From NCBI RefSeq assembly GCF_937888285.1, contig NZ_CALART010000015.1, forward strand, positions 1 to 64,000: 64,000 nt of DNA. The letters are read 5' to 3'. Every line of letters starts with the position of its first letter. The first letter of the stretch is position 1. Both the position numbers and the translations under genes were made by a program. The notes under the pieces were generated by a model. That model ran no database searches, was not told where the DNA came from, and worked only from the letters and a program-made list of their open reading frames with translations. Shown here one piece after another: positions 1 to 8,551 of this stretch. Source of the stretch: an uncultured Aquimonas sp. GTDB taxonomy: Bacteria; Pseudomonadota; Gammaproteobacteria; Xanthomonadales; Xanthomonadaceae.

Positions 1-160
1 CATTCTGCGGAGGGTGCGCTATGGTAGCGGGCGCGAGGGATAAATCAGAGGGTCCTAAGAGCAGAAGCGTTGAGGCTCGGCGCTGCATCTGCCTTGTGGG
101 GATCCGGCAAGCAATAGCGCGATCAACACGTGCGTGAAGCTTGAGGGCTGCGGCTTCTAA
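1..160. other. Left edge, no supported gene
   Basis: No reading frame here has convincing coding character. The longest opening, plus frame 3, stays open only to about position 138 and has no recognisable product. The stretch lies downstream of the amidohydrolase gene and its 3' hairpin and array, so it may contain the end or flank of a gene outside the window. Confidence 0.4.
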
Positions 161-240
161 CGAATCCCGAATCCCCAATCCCGAATCCCCAATCCCGAAT
201 CCCGAATCCCCAATCCCCAATCCCCAATCCCCAATCCCAA
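161..240. repeat. GAATCCC/CAATCCC tandem array
   Basis: About eleven 6–8 bp units of the form CGAATCC(C) or CAATCC(C) are joined head to tail. On the minus strand the array reads GGGATTGGGGATTGGGG and begins directly after the 3' hairpin of the upstream amidohydrolase gene. Unlike the other arrays in the window, no inverted partner arm is visible to its left. The last four CAATCCC units are identical, so the locus could vary in length by slippage. Confidence 0.9.
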
Positions 241-241
241 A

Positions 242-271
242 GTACCGCGGGCGCATCAGCGCCCGCGGTAC
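242..271 (-). terminator. 3' hairpin enclosing the amidohydrolase stop codon
   Basis: A perfect 13-bp stem (242–254 with 259–271) closes on a 4-nt loop, and that loop contains the TGA stop of the amidohydrolase gene. The upstream arm encodes its last residues (YRGR). On the minus strand the stem is followed by TTTGGGATT. The shape fits an intrinsic terminator, but the T-run is only three bases, so termination is inferred. Confidence 0.6.
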
Positions 272-1569
272 TTCTCGTACAAGCGCGTATGCCGACTCGT
301 GAGATCCACCTCGCGGCCGCGGATCAAGGCGCGTTCGACGTTGGTGCGCGCCTCCAGCGGGTCGCCGTCAGCGATCACCAGGGTCGCGAGCTTGCCGGCA
401 TCGAGTGAGCCCACTTGGTCGGCGACGCCGAGGATCTCTGCCGGGCTCAAGGTTATCGCGCGGAGGGCCTCCTCGAAGCTCAGGCCGAAGGCCACCGCGC
501 TCGCAGCCTGATACGGCAGGTTGCGCAGGTTGCTGGTGTCGAAGCTGTCGCCGGGCGAGGCGATGGCGAAGCGCACGCCGGCGGCCTTGAGCTTGGCGGC
601 CTGCGCGTAGATCGCATCGACCGCATCAAAGCGGCGCTGCGGCAGTACATGGGTACCGCCGAGGATGACCGGAACCTCCTGCGCGCGCAGGCGATCGGCG
701 AGGCGCCAGGCTTCTGCGCCCCCGACCAGCACGGCGCGCAGCTTGAACTCGGCGGCGAAGTCCAGCGCCGCACCGATCGAGACCGCATCGTCGGCGTGCA
801 GGAATACCGCCTGCTCACTCTTCAGCGCCGGCTGCATTGCGGCCAGGCGCAGATCCGGTACAGCGACCGTGCCGGCCTGCTCTGCCACGCCATAGGCGCG
901 CGCCTGCTCGAAGGCGCGGCGCAGGCCGCGCTGCTTCTCGGCCACTGCCTTTTTCGCGGCTTCAGCCACCTCGGCCGGCAACCAGGGCGGCACTTCGCCG
1001 CCAGGCCAGACCACGTGCAGGCCGATCGGGGACTTGAGCGTCAGCTCTTCCCAGGTCCAGCCGTCCAGCTGGATCAGCGCCGAGGTGCCGGTGATGACGC
1101 TGCTGGCGCTGGCCTGCGGCGCACTCAGGGCCAGCAGCACGCCGTTGGCGCGGGTCACCGGAATCAGCTCGCTTTCCGGATTGATCGCGACTTCGGCGCG
1201 CACGTTGGCGGCATTCAGGCCGACCTCGGCCATGTCATTGGTGGCGCGCACCGCACCGATCTCGGTCAGCCCCAGCACGCTGTGGGCAGCGATCAGGCCG
1301 GGGTAGACCTGCTTGCCGGTGGCGTCGATGCGATCCGCGCCGTCGAGCGAGACCTCGCTGCCGCCCACGGCGACGATGCGCTCGCCCTCGATGCGCACGC
1401 GGCCGCCCTCGATGCGCGCACCGCTGACCGTGTGGACGGTGCCGCCGTCGATCACGATCGGCCGCTCGGCCGGGCGCGCCGGCGGACCGGGTTGGGCGAA
1501 GGCGGGGCCGAGGCCCAGCGACAGCAGGGCGGCGACGCCAAACAGTCGGGACTTAGTGGACATGGTCAT
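256..1569 (-). CDS. Secreted amidohydrolase-family protein lacking the metal HxH motif
   Basis: A 437-residue product if the ATG at 1569 is used, or 435 from the in-frame ATG at 1563. Both starts overlap the stop of the upstream gene (1553), so the two genes are translationally coupled. A signal peptide (MSTKSRLFGVAALLSLGLG...AFA) sends it to the periplasm. The body has the amidohydrolase layout: a small beta domain near residues 37–90, then PGLIAAHSVLG where active enzymes have D-x-H-x-H, and a C-terminal LSPAEILGVADQVGSLDAGKLATLVI segment. Because the HxH is reduced to one His and the usual late catalytic Asp is not evident (IASPGDS), it may be a non-catalytic partner of the larger neighbour. 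The family assignment is firm. The substrate is unknown. Confidence 0.85.
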   Translation of the reverse strand: MTMSTKSRLFGVAALLSLGLGPAFAQPGPPARPAERPIVIDGGTVHTVSGARIEGGRVRIEGERIVAVGGSEVSLDGADRIDATGKQVYPGLIAAHSVLGLTEIGAVRATNDMAEVGLNAANVRAEVAINPESELIPVTRANGVLLALSAPQASASSVITGTSALIQLDGWTWEELTLKSPIGLHVVWPGGEVPPWLPAEVAEAAKKAVAEKQRGLRRAFEQARAYGVAEQAGTVAVPDLRLAAMQPALKSEQAVFLHADDAVSIGAALDFAAEFKLRAVLVGGAEAWRLADRLRAQEVPVILGGTHVLPQRRFDAVDAIYAQAAKLKAAGVRFAIASPGDSFDTSNLRNLPYQAASAVAFGLSFEEALRAITLSPAEILGVADQVGSLDAGKLATLVIADGDPLEARTNVERALIRGREVDLTSRHTRLYEKYRGR

Positions 1570-4500
1570 TGATCCCGCAGCTGTTGAGGTCGGTGCCGTC
1601 GTGATACAGGCCGCGCAGAGCGCCGAAGTGGGCCAGCCAGCGCACATCGCTCTGCACCAGCCGCAGCAGGGCCGGATCGATGCGCGCGGGCTTTTCGTCC
1701 TCCGCTTTCGCCTCGGCCGTCATCGACTGCGACTTGCGCCGCTCGGCGGCGGCCAGCGCCAGCAGGCGTTCGCGCTCGGCGAGGATCTGCGCCTGTAGCT
1801 GGGCGTCCTCGCTGCGGTCGAAGTAGCGGCGGCCGTCGATCCAGGTGGTCTCGGCCCGCGCATAGTTCGACAACGGATGCGCGCTCCACAGCACGAGGTC
1901 GGCGTCCAGACCCGGCTTGATCGCGCCGACGCGGTCGGCGATGCCGAGCTGGATCGCCGGGTTCAGGGTCACCAGCTTCCAGGCCTCCTCGTCGCTCAGG
2001 CCACCGTGGCGCAGGGCCTTGGCGGCTTCCATGTTGAGGCGCCGCGCCATCTCATCGCTGTCGGAATTGAACGAACTGACCACGCCGGCGCGGGTCATCA
2101 GCGCACCGTTGTGCGGGATGCCGTCGATGACCTCCATCTTGAAGCCCCACCAGTCGGCGAAGGTCGAGGCGCCGGCGCCGATCTCGGCCATCTCCCGGGC
2201 GACCTTGTAGCCCTCGAGCACGTGCTGGAAGCTCGCGACCTTGAAGCCGAACTCCTGCGACAGGCGCACGAACATCAGGATCTCGTCCTGCCGGTAGGAG
2301 TGGATATGCACCAGACGCTCGCCGCGCAGGATCTCGGCCAGGGCTTCAAGGCGCAGGTCACGCCGCACGGGCTCGCCGCGTTTCAACGAAGCGTCGTAGG
2401 CGCGGGCGGCGAGGAAGTGGTCGCGCATGATCTGCTCCACGCCCATCCGCGTCTGCGGATAGCGCACGGTCATGCTCTCGCCCCAGTTCGACTGCTTGAC
2501 GTTCTCGCCCAGCGCGAACTTCACGCCGGTGGGGGCGCCCTCGAAGACGAGGCCCGCGGCATCCGCGCCCCAGCGCAGCTTGATCACCGCGTTCTGCCCG
2601 CCCATCGGATTGGCCGAGCCGTGCAGCAGATTGGCCGAGGTCACGCCGCCGGCCAGCTGGCGATACAGGTTGATGTCGGTCGGATCGAGCACGTCGCCCA
2701 CCCGAACCTCGGTGGTGACGGCGTGCGAGGGCTCATTGACGTTGCGCGCGATCGCGGTGTGGGAATGCGCGTCGACGATGCCAGCGGTCAGGTGCCGACC
2801 TTGTGCCTCGACCACCTCGGCGCGGCCGGCACTCAAGCCCTGCCCCAGCTCGACGATGCGGCCGCGGCGCACGCGCACGTCCGCGTCTTCCAGCACGCCC
2901 TGTTCGGTATTGCTCCAGACGGTGGCGCCGCGGATCAGCAGTTCCTCGGCCTGCGGCGGCAGCGCCGTGCGGGCGTACTCGCCGGCCGGATAACCACTGT
3001 GCGCCGGGATCGCGCGCGGCGGCTCGGCGGGATTGGCGTCCTTGTCTGGCGCCGTCGAGGCCGCGCTGCTGGTGCCGGAAAAGCCGTAGCGGCGACCATC
3101 GACGGTCTCCGCGAAGCCCTCCACCGCGCCAGCCTCGCCGATCACGAAGTCGACCCGCGCGGTGCGTGCCGGCCAACCGGCGGGGCTGGATTCTGGCAGT
3201 GCCACCCAGCGACCATCGACCTGCTTGAGTTTCAATCGGGACTCGCCCAGGCTGAGCTCGCGACTGTCGCCGCTGCCGCTCAGCGACCAGGTCTCGCTGC
3301 GGCCATCGGCATGCCAACGCAGGCTCAGCGCATCGCCCGGCAGACGCGGCGCGATCGCCGCCAGCTCGAAGCGCTCGCCCTCGACCCAGACCTCGTAGAG
3401 CTTGGCCTTGTCCTCGCGGAACAGGCCGGCATCGGCGATCACCAGGTTGGCGAGCTGGCCCGGCGCCACGCGGCCCAGCCGGTCGCCGGACTTCAGCAGC
3501 TCGGCCGGGGTCACGGTGAGCGCGCGCAGCGCGGCGTCTTCCGGGAGTCCAGCCGCGACCGCACGACGCAGGGCCGGCCAGAACTGCTTGGCCGGCTCCT
3601 TCAGGCCCCGGGTGGACAGCGCGAACGGAAGACCCGCTTCGGCAACGCGCGCGGCATTGGCGGGCGCCTGCTCCCAGTGCTGCAGATCGGCCAGTGCGGT
3701 CTGCAGGGCCACGCCGGGCTGCTCGACGGCGGGCGCTTCGGGGAAATTGAGCGGCAGCACCAACGGCCTGTTCCAGGTCTTGAGCTGGGGCAGAAGGCGG
3801 TACTCATGACCGCTGCCGACCAGCACGCCGTCGAGCTTGAACTCGGCGGCGATGGCGTGGAAACGGCCGGCATCGAGCTCGTCGTCCATCAGCATGAACA
3901 CGCGCTGCTGGCCGCCCAGCACCGGCGCCAGCGCCTGCAGGCTCTGGCTGTGCTGAAGGCGTGCATCGGTGGTGGCGCGACGCGAGGTGGACGACTGCGC
4001 GCCGCCATACCACCGCGCGTCGAACAGGCTCTGACGGATCAGGGCGATGCTGCCCATCAGCGAACCGGGATAGTCGGAGCCGAACTGGAAGTCGAAGCCG
4101 AACACCTGCGAGACCTCGGGGGCCAGCACCGCATCGCGGCGCGGGCCGGTATCGATCAGGCTGATCAGCGCGCCCTGCCCGGCCAGGATCCCGGCCTGCG
4201 GAGCCACATGTGCGGCCGCGAAGCCCAGCTCGCGCAGCGGCTTGGCGTCCGCCGGTTTGTAGTCGAGCACGCGGGCCGCGGAGCGCTCGGGCTGGGCGCT
4301 GCGATTCCAGTGCGGCGTTCCTGGCTGGCTGGCCTGCTGGTCATGCGGCGGTGCCTGTCCCGCTTGCCCGCCCTTGATGCCGCCGCGCTGGTGGTCGGCC
4401 GGCAGCCCTAGCGTAGTGATCGGCTCGACGAAGCCCGCAAAGACGGTGGCGCCGCCGAGGTCACGAATCTCGAAGCCGGCGGGAATGCGCAGGCCCGATC

Positions 4501-4723
4501 CCACCGACTCGATGCGACCGTCGCGCAGCAGCACCGTGGCGTTCTCGATGACGCGGCCCGGCTCGGGGACCACGCGCGCGTTGGTCAGAGCAACGCTGCG
4601 CGCTGGCCGATCGGCGACGCCCTCACTGGGCAGGGTGCGCTGCTGGGCGGCCGCAACGGCGGCGACCAGCGGCAGCACGAAGAGACAGGTCCGGGCCAGC
4701 GGCCGGACGATGGATCTGGACAT
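1553..4723 (-). CDS. Secreted tandem amidohydrolase (degenerate N half, complete C half)
   Basis: A 1056-residue protein from the ATG at 4723 (GGGGAATCGA precedes it); ATG 4735 is an alternative. A signal peptide ends near VAAVAAAQQ. Two amidohydrolase modules follow. The first, residues about 30–480, keeps the flanking beta-sandwich and the VTPAELLKSGDRLGRVAPG segment but has AGFVEPITTLG where HxH should be. The second, residues about 590–1000, has GIVDAHSHTA, HIHSYRQDE, FQHVLEGYK and SFNSDSDEM, a full imidazolonepropionase-like metal site. The C-terminus (about 70 residues) is Lys/Glu-rich. It is likely a periplasmic hydrolase acting on cyclic amides or peptides; the substrate cannot be deduced. 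It overlaps the downstream paralogue by 11–17 bp. Confidence 0.88.
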   Translation of the reverse strand: MSRSIVRPLARTCLFVLPLVAAVAAAQQRTLPSEGVADRPARSVALTNARVVPEPGRVIENATVLLRDGRIESVGSGLRIPAGFEIRDLGGATVFAGFVEPITTLGLPADHQRGGIKGGQAGQAPPHDQQASQPGTPHWNRSAQPERSAARVLDYKPADAKPLRELGFAAAHVAPQAGILAGQGALISLIDTGPRRDAVLAPEVSQVFGFDFQFGSDYPGSLMGSIALIRQSLFDARWYGGAQSSTSRRATTDARLQHSQSLQALAPVLGGQQRVFMLMDDELDAGRFHAIAAEFKLDGVLVGSGHEYRLLPQLKTWNRPLVLPLNFPEAPAVEQPGVALQTALADLQHWEQAPANAARVAEAGLPFALSTRGLKEPAKQFWPALRRAVAAGLPEDAALRALTVTPAELLKSGDRLGRVAPGQLANLVIADAGLFREDKAKLYEVWVEGERFELAAIAPRLPGDALSLRWHADGRSETWSLSGSGDSRELSLGESRLKLKQVDGRWVALPESSPAGWPARTARVDFVIGEAGAVEGFAETVDGRRYGFSGTSSAASTAPDKDANPAEPPRAIPAHSGYPAGEYARTALPPQAEELLIRGATVWSNTEQGVLEDADVRVRRGRIVELGQGLSAGRAEVVEAQGRHLTAGIVDAHSHTAIARNVNEPSHAVTTEVRVGDVLDPTDINLYRQLAGGVTSANLLHGSANPMGGQNAVIKLRWGADAAGLVFEGAPTGVKFALGENVKQSNWGESMTVRYPQTRMGVEQIMRDHFLAARAYDASLKRGEPVRRDLRLEALAEILRGERLVHIHSYRQDEILMFVRLSQEFGFKVASFQHVLEGYKVAREMAEIGAGASTFADWWGFKMEVIDGIPHNGALMTRAGVVSSFNSDSDEMARRLNMEAAKALRHGGLSDEEAWKLVTLNPAIQLGIADRVGAIKPGLDADLVLWSAHPLSNYARAETTWIDGRRYFDRSEDAQLQAQILAERERLLALAAAERRKSQSMTAEAKAEDEKPARIDPALLRLVQSDVRWLAHFGALRGLYHDGTDLNSCGINDHVH

Positions 4724-4832
4724 TCGATTCCCCATGGGCCCACCCGGGGCCATGGGGGACGGTAGTGGCGGGCGCGGATTCCAGCGCAGCCCAGAAGTCA
4801 CGCGCGGGCGCGATGCACCCGCGCGCTTCGGA

Positions 4833-6218
4833 TCACAAGGGCAGCGACTGCACGCCGCGCTTGCGCACGATCAGCAGGGCAAGTTCGAGTGACTGCTCGT
4901 AGTTGAGCCGCGGGTCGACCGTGGAGCGGTAGGCGCGCTCGAGATCGACATCGGTCAGATCGCGCGCGCCGCCCGTGCACTCGGTGACGTTCTCGCCGGT
5001 GAGCTCCAGATGCACGCCGCCGAGGCGCGTGCCGGCCGCGGCGTGCAGGTCGAAGGCCTGCTCCAGTTCGCTGCGGATGTTGTCGAAGCGGCGCGTCTTG
5101 AAACCGTTGCTGGTCGACTCGGTGTTGCCGTGCATGGGATCAGCAACCCAAAGCACGCGACGGCCCTCGCGGCGCATCAGCTCCAGATGCGGCGGAAGTT
5201 CGGCGGCGATCTTGGCCGCACCCATGCGGTGGATGAAGGTGAGGCGCCCGGCCTCGTTGTCCGGGTTCAGGGCATCGGCCAGGCGCAGCAGGGCTTCGGG
5301 CTTGACGCCGGGTCCGACCTTGACCGCCACCGGGTTGCGGATGCCGCGCATGTACTCGGTGTGCGCACCGTCCAGTGCGGCAGTACGCATGCCGATCCAC
5401 GGGTAGTGGGTGGAGAGATTGAACCAGCCCCAGTTGCGTGGCACCTGTCGGGTCAGCGATTCCTCGTAGTCGAGCAGGAGCGCCTCGTGCGAGGTGTAGA
5501 AGTCGACCCGGCGCACGCCCTGCGAGGCCTCGCCCGAGAGGGTCTCCATGAAGCGCACGCCATCGCCGATGGCGCGCACCATGCGGTGGTACTCCTCGGC
5601 CAGCGGTGAGTGGCTGACCCAGCCCAGGTCCCAGTACTCCGGGTGGTGCAGATCGGCGAAACCGCCATCGATCAGCGCCCGCACGAAGTTCATCGTCAAG
5701 GCGGATCGCGAGTGCGCTTCGATCAGGCGCCGGGGATCCGGCAGGCGCGACTCGGGCGTGAAGGCCGGCGAATTGATGATGTCGCCGCGGTAGCTGGGCA
5801 ACTCGACACCGTCCTTGATCTCGGTGTCCGCCGAACGCGGCTTGGCGTACTGGCCAGCGAAGCGACCGACGCGGATCACAGGCATGCGCAGACCATAAAC
5901 CAGCACCACGCTCATCTGCAGCAGGACCTTGAGACGGTTTGAGATCAGGCCGGACTCGCAGTCTGAGAAGCTCTCCGCGCAGTCGCCGCCCTGCAGCAGG
6001 AAGCGTTGGCCATCCTGAGCCTCAGCGAGCTGCTTCTTGAGCGCCAGGATCTCCAGCGAGGTCACCAGCGGCGGCAGCCGACTCAGCTCGCCCAGCGTGG
6101 CGTCCAGCGCTGTTCGGTCCGGGTAGCGCGGCTGCTGCAGAGCGGGGCGCGCACGCCACGAGGACGGGCTCCAGTCGACAGGCAGATTCACGGCTTCAAG
6201 ACTGCGTTCGGACGGCAT
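4833..6218 (-). CDS. Class II 3-deoxy-7-phosphoheptulonate (DAHP) synthase
   Basis: Condenses phosphoenolpyruvate with erythrose 4-phosphate, the first step of the shikimate pathway, in the cytosol. At 461 residues it has the length of the plant/mycobacterial class II family, unrelated in sequence to AroF/G/H of E. coli. Visible family signatures are LLQGGDCAESF (metal-binding Cys near residue 79), RVGRFAGQYAKPRS, STHYPWIGMRT, VADPMHGNT (metal His), HLELTGENVTECTGG (metal Glu) and DPRLNYEQSLELA (metal Asp). The ATG at 6218 is preceded by CTGGAG at good spacing. It lies 107 bp downstream of dsbB on the same strand and 97 bp upstream of the amidohydrolase gene, with no evident functional link to either. 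Which aromatic branch regulates it cannot be told. Confidence 0.95.
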   Translation of the reverse strand: MPSERSLEAVNLPVDWSPSSWRARPALQQPRYPDRTALDATLGELSRLPPLVTSLEILALKKQLAEAQDGQRFLLQGGDCAESFSDCESGLISNRLKVLLQMSVVLVYGLRMPVIRVGRFAGQYAKPRSADTEIKDGVELPSYRGDIINSPAFTPESRLPDPRRLIEAHSRSALTMNFVRALIDGGFADLHHPEYWDLGWVSHSPLAEEYHRMVRAIGDGVRFMETLSGEASQGVRRVDFYTSHEALLLDYEESLTRQVPRNWGWFNLSTHYPWIGMRTAALDGAHTEYMRGIRNPVAVKVGPGVKPEALLRLADALNPDNEAGRLTFIHRMGAAKIAAELPPHLELMRREGRRVLWVADPMHGNTESTSNGFKTRRFDNIRSELEQAFDLHAAAGTRLGGVHLELTGENVTECTGGARDLTDVDLERAYRSTVDPRLNYEQSLELALLIVRKRGVQSLPL

Positions 6219-6325
6219 GACACGACTCCAGGGGCTTGCTGCAATGCGTCAGCGATCATGCCACAGGGTCAACGAAGCCAAGGTGCAGGCAAGCCCTAGG
6301 TCCAATCCGTCACACCGGTGCAACT

Positions 6326-6832
6326 TCACGCGCGGCGACGCAGCCCAGCCCAGAGCGCGCCGACGCCAAGACCGACAAACCAGACCAAGGTCCAGACCGG
6401 CATCGACAGACCCAGAAAGGTCCAGTCGATCTTGGCGCAGTCGCCCGAGCCGGTGAACACCCTCTCGATCACCGTCTGCAGCGGAAATGCATCGAGCATG
6501 TAGCCAAGCTCCATGCCGCCGCAGCTTGGCACCTCATCGGCCGGCAGGTGCTGCATGCGGACATGCCAGCCGGCGATTCCGCCCCCCACCACTGCCCCAA
6601 GGCCGACGAGGCTCGCGTTGACGATCCGCAGCCACCCGGGTCGAGGCCCGATGATCGCACCGAGCAGGAAGAACACGCCCATGAAGACGAAGGCGATGCG
6701 CTGCAGGATGCACAGCGGGCACGGCATCATCAGCATGCCGTGCTCGACGTACAGCGCATAGCCAAGCAGCGCTGCGCAGCAGACGAAGCCGGCGAAGAAC
6801 TGGGCGCGGAAACTCCAGGCGAATGGATTCAT
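6326..6832 (-). CDS. dsbB: Disulfide bond formation protein B
   Basis: Inner-membrane enzyme that reoxidises DsbA and passes the electrons to ubiquinone. The 168-residue product from the ATG at 6832 has four hydrophobic segments (about residues 12–30, 43–62, 68–88 and 140–162). It carries both required cysteine pairs: CPLC at C38/C41 in the first periplasmic loop and C104/C132 in the second. Arg45 follows the first pair as in the family. An upstream in-frame extension to 6994 would run through the rplQ terminator and is rejected. The gene sits downstream of the alpha operon terminator, so it probably has its own promoter in 6833–6955, although I see no strong one. Confidence 0.95.
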   Translation of the reverse strand: MNPFAWSFRAQFFAGFVCCAALLGYALYVEHGMLMMPCPLCILQRIAFVFMGVFFLLGAIIGPRPGWLRIVNASLVGLGAVVGGGIAGWHVRMQHLPADEVPSCGGMELGYMLDAFPLQTVIERVFTGSGDCAKIDWTFLGLSMPVWTLVWFVGLGVGALWAGLRRRA

Positions 6833-6955
6833 CGTGGCTCTCGTGCGGTGGGTCGGCGCGGTCGCACCAGGTCGGGCGCATCGCGGCAGGCCAGAGCTTA
6901 CAGGCTGAGCTGCCCCGCCAAGGACTGCAGCGGCGGCAAAGGGTTCCGCCCAAAC

Positions 6956-6983
6956 GAAAACCCCGGCACAAGGCCGGGGCTTT
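6956..6983 (-). terminator. Rho-independent terminator of the alpha ribosomal operon
   Basis: A 7-bp CCCCGGC/GCCGGGG stem (6961–6967 with 6973–6979) with a 5-nt loop is followed on the minus strand by TTTTCGTTT. It lies 25 bp after the rplQ stop and closes the long ribosomal gene block. Confidence 0.85.
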
Positions 6984-7004
6984 CGAAGAATCATTTCGCC
7001 GCGA

Positions 7005-7391
7005 TCACTCGGCGGACGGCTCGGCGTCGACCTGCGGGCGATCGACCAGTTCGACGTACGCCATCGGCGCGCTGTCGCCAGCGCGGAAGCCGCACTTCAA
7101 CAGACGCAGGTAGCCGCCCGGGCGGGACACGTAGCGCGGACCGATCTCGACAAAGAGCTTGCCGACCGCAACCTTGTCGCGCAGGCGCGCAAACGCCAGG
7201 CGGCGGTTGGCCACGCTGTCGACCTTGGCCAGGGTGATGAGCGGCTCGGCGAAGCGACGCAGCTCCTTGGCCTTCGGCAGGGTGGTGCGGATCAGCTCAT
7301 GCTTGATGAGCGAGGCGACCATGTTGCTGAACATGGCTTTGCGATGGGAGCTGTCGCGGTTGAGCTTGCGACCCGACTTCTGATGGCGCAT
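7005..7391 (-). CDS. rplQ: 50S ribosomal protein L17
   Basis: Large-subunit protein near the peptide exit tunnel. The 128 residues begin MRHQKSGRKL and contain the family core (HRKAMFSNM, TTLPKAKELRR, PRPGGY-like SRPGGYLRLLK). It is the last gene of the alpha operon. The spacer to rpoA is unusually long at 146 bp and contains a 7-bp GTCGGCC/GGCCGAC hairpin (7476–7495), a possible attenuation or processing point between RNA polymerase alpha and L17. Confidence 0.98.
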   Translation of the reverse strand: MRHQKSGRKLNRDSSHRKAMFSNMVASLIKHELIRTTLPKAKELRRFAEPLITLAKVDSVANRRLAFARLRDKVAVGKLFVEIGPRYVSRPGGYLRLLKCGFRAGDSAPMAYVELVDRPQVDAEPSAE

Positions 7392-7537
7392 GGGAAATTC
7401 CTGGTTGAATGCTGCAGCTGTTGGATTTCGCTGTCGCCGTCCTGGCGTTGCAACATTGGACTGCGGATGGTCCGGGTCGGCCGTCCTTGGCCGACAGTCG
7501 CGGGCAAATACGCCCGTCGACAGGGTGGATCAATGGA

Positions 7538-8533
7538 TCAGCCGAGCATGCCCTGCTGCAGACCGGCCGGCGGCCAGTTCTCCAGCTTCATGCCAAGCGA
7601 CAGACCGCGCTGGGCCAGCACTTCCTTGATCTCGGTGAGCGACTTCTTGCCGAGGTTCGGCGTCTTGAGCAGCTCCACTTCGGTGCGCTGGATCAGATCA
7701 CCGATGTAGTAGATGTTCTCGGCCTTGAGGCAGTTGGCCGAACGCACGGTCAGCTCGAGGTCGTCGATCGGGCGCAGCAGCACCGGGTCGACGCCGGCGG
7801 TGGCCTGCTTCGACTCGCCGCGCTGGCGCTGCGTGAAATCGCCGAACACGGACAGCTGGTCGGTGAGGATGTCGGCGGCAGTACGCACCGCTTCTTCTGC
7901 ATCGATCGTTCCGTTGGTCTCGATGTCAAGCACCAGCTTGTCGAGGTTGGTGCGCTGCTCGACGCGCGCGCTCTCTACTGCGAACGCAACGCGACGCACG
8001 GGCGAGAACGAGGCATCCAGCATCAGGCGGCCGATCGCGCGCGACTCTTCATCCGGGCGACGACGCGCGGACGCCGGCTGGTAGCCCAAGCCCCGCTCCA
8101 CCTTGAGACGCATGTTCAGCGACACGTCCTTGGTGAGATGGCAGATCACATGCTCGGGGTTGAGGATCTCGACGTTGTGATCGGTGCGGATGTCACCGGC
8201 GAGAACCACGCCGGCGCCCTGCTTGCTCAGGGTGACCGTGGCCTGATCGACGTTGTGCATGCGGAGCGCGACGTCCTTCAGGTTCAGCAGGATTTCCAGA
8301 ACGTCTTCCTGGATGCCCTCGACCGTGGTGTATTCGTGCAGCACACCGTCGATCTCGACTTCAGTGATGGCGAAACCGGGAATCGACGACAGGAGGACGC
8401 GACGCAGCGCATTGCCGAGCGTATGGCCGTAGCCACGCTCAAGCGGTTCGACAACCACCTTTGCGCGATTGTCGGCGATACGTTCGATGCCGATGCCGCG
8501 CGGACGCAGCACCTGGGTGGCGGAAACGGACAT
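7538..8533 (-). CDS. rpoA: RNA polymerase alpha subunit
   Basis: 331 residues, the usual proteobacterial length. The N-terminal domain (about 1–235) carries the dimerisation and assembly core (GYGHTLGNALRRVLLSSIPG). The C-terminal domain (about 250–320) has the helix-hairpin-helix DNA and activator contact region (SANCLKAENIYYIGDLIQRTE, NLGKKSLTEIKEVL). The gene lies 18 bp after rpsD in the alpha operon, so polymerase alpha is made together with S13, S11 and S4. Nothing unusual is seen in the protein. Confidence 0.99.
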   Translation of the reverse strand: MSVSATQVLRPRGIGIERIADNRAKVVVEPLERGYGHTLGNALRRVLLSSIPGFAITEVEIDGVLHEYTTVEGIQEDVLEILLNLKDVALRMHNVDQATVTLSKQGAGVVLAGDIRTDHNVEILNPEHVICHLTKDVSLNMRLKVERGLGYQPASARRRPDEESRAIGRLMLDASFSPVRRVAFAVESARVEQRTNLDKLVLDIETNGTIDAEEAVRTAADILTDQLSVFGDFTQRQRGESKQATAGVDPVLLRPIDDLELTVRSANCLKAENIYYIGDLIQRTEVELLKTPNLGKKSLTEIKEVLAQRGLSLGMKLENWPPAGLQQGMLG

Positions 8534-8551
8534 TCGGCGGTTCTCCGTGGA

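Noticed and set aside
161..240. CRISPR array
   Set aside because: The units are 6–8 bp and directly adjacent with no spacers, and no cas gene is present. It is a simple tandem repeat.
1877..4411. An 844-codon plus-strand frame opposite the large amidohydrolase
   Set aside because: It is antisense to a well-supported secreted enzyme, has no signal or domain, and has the low-complexity composition of GC-rich shadow frames.
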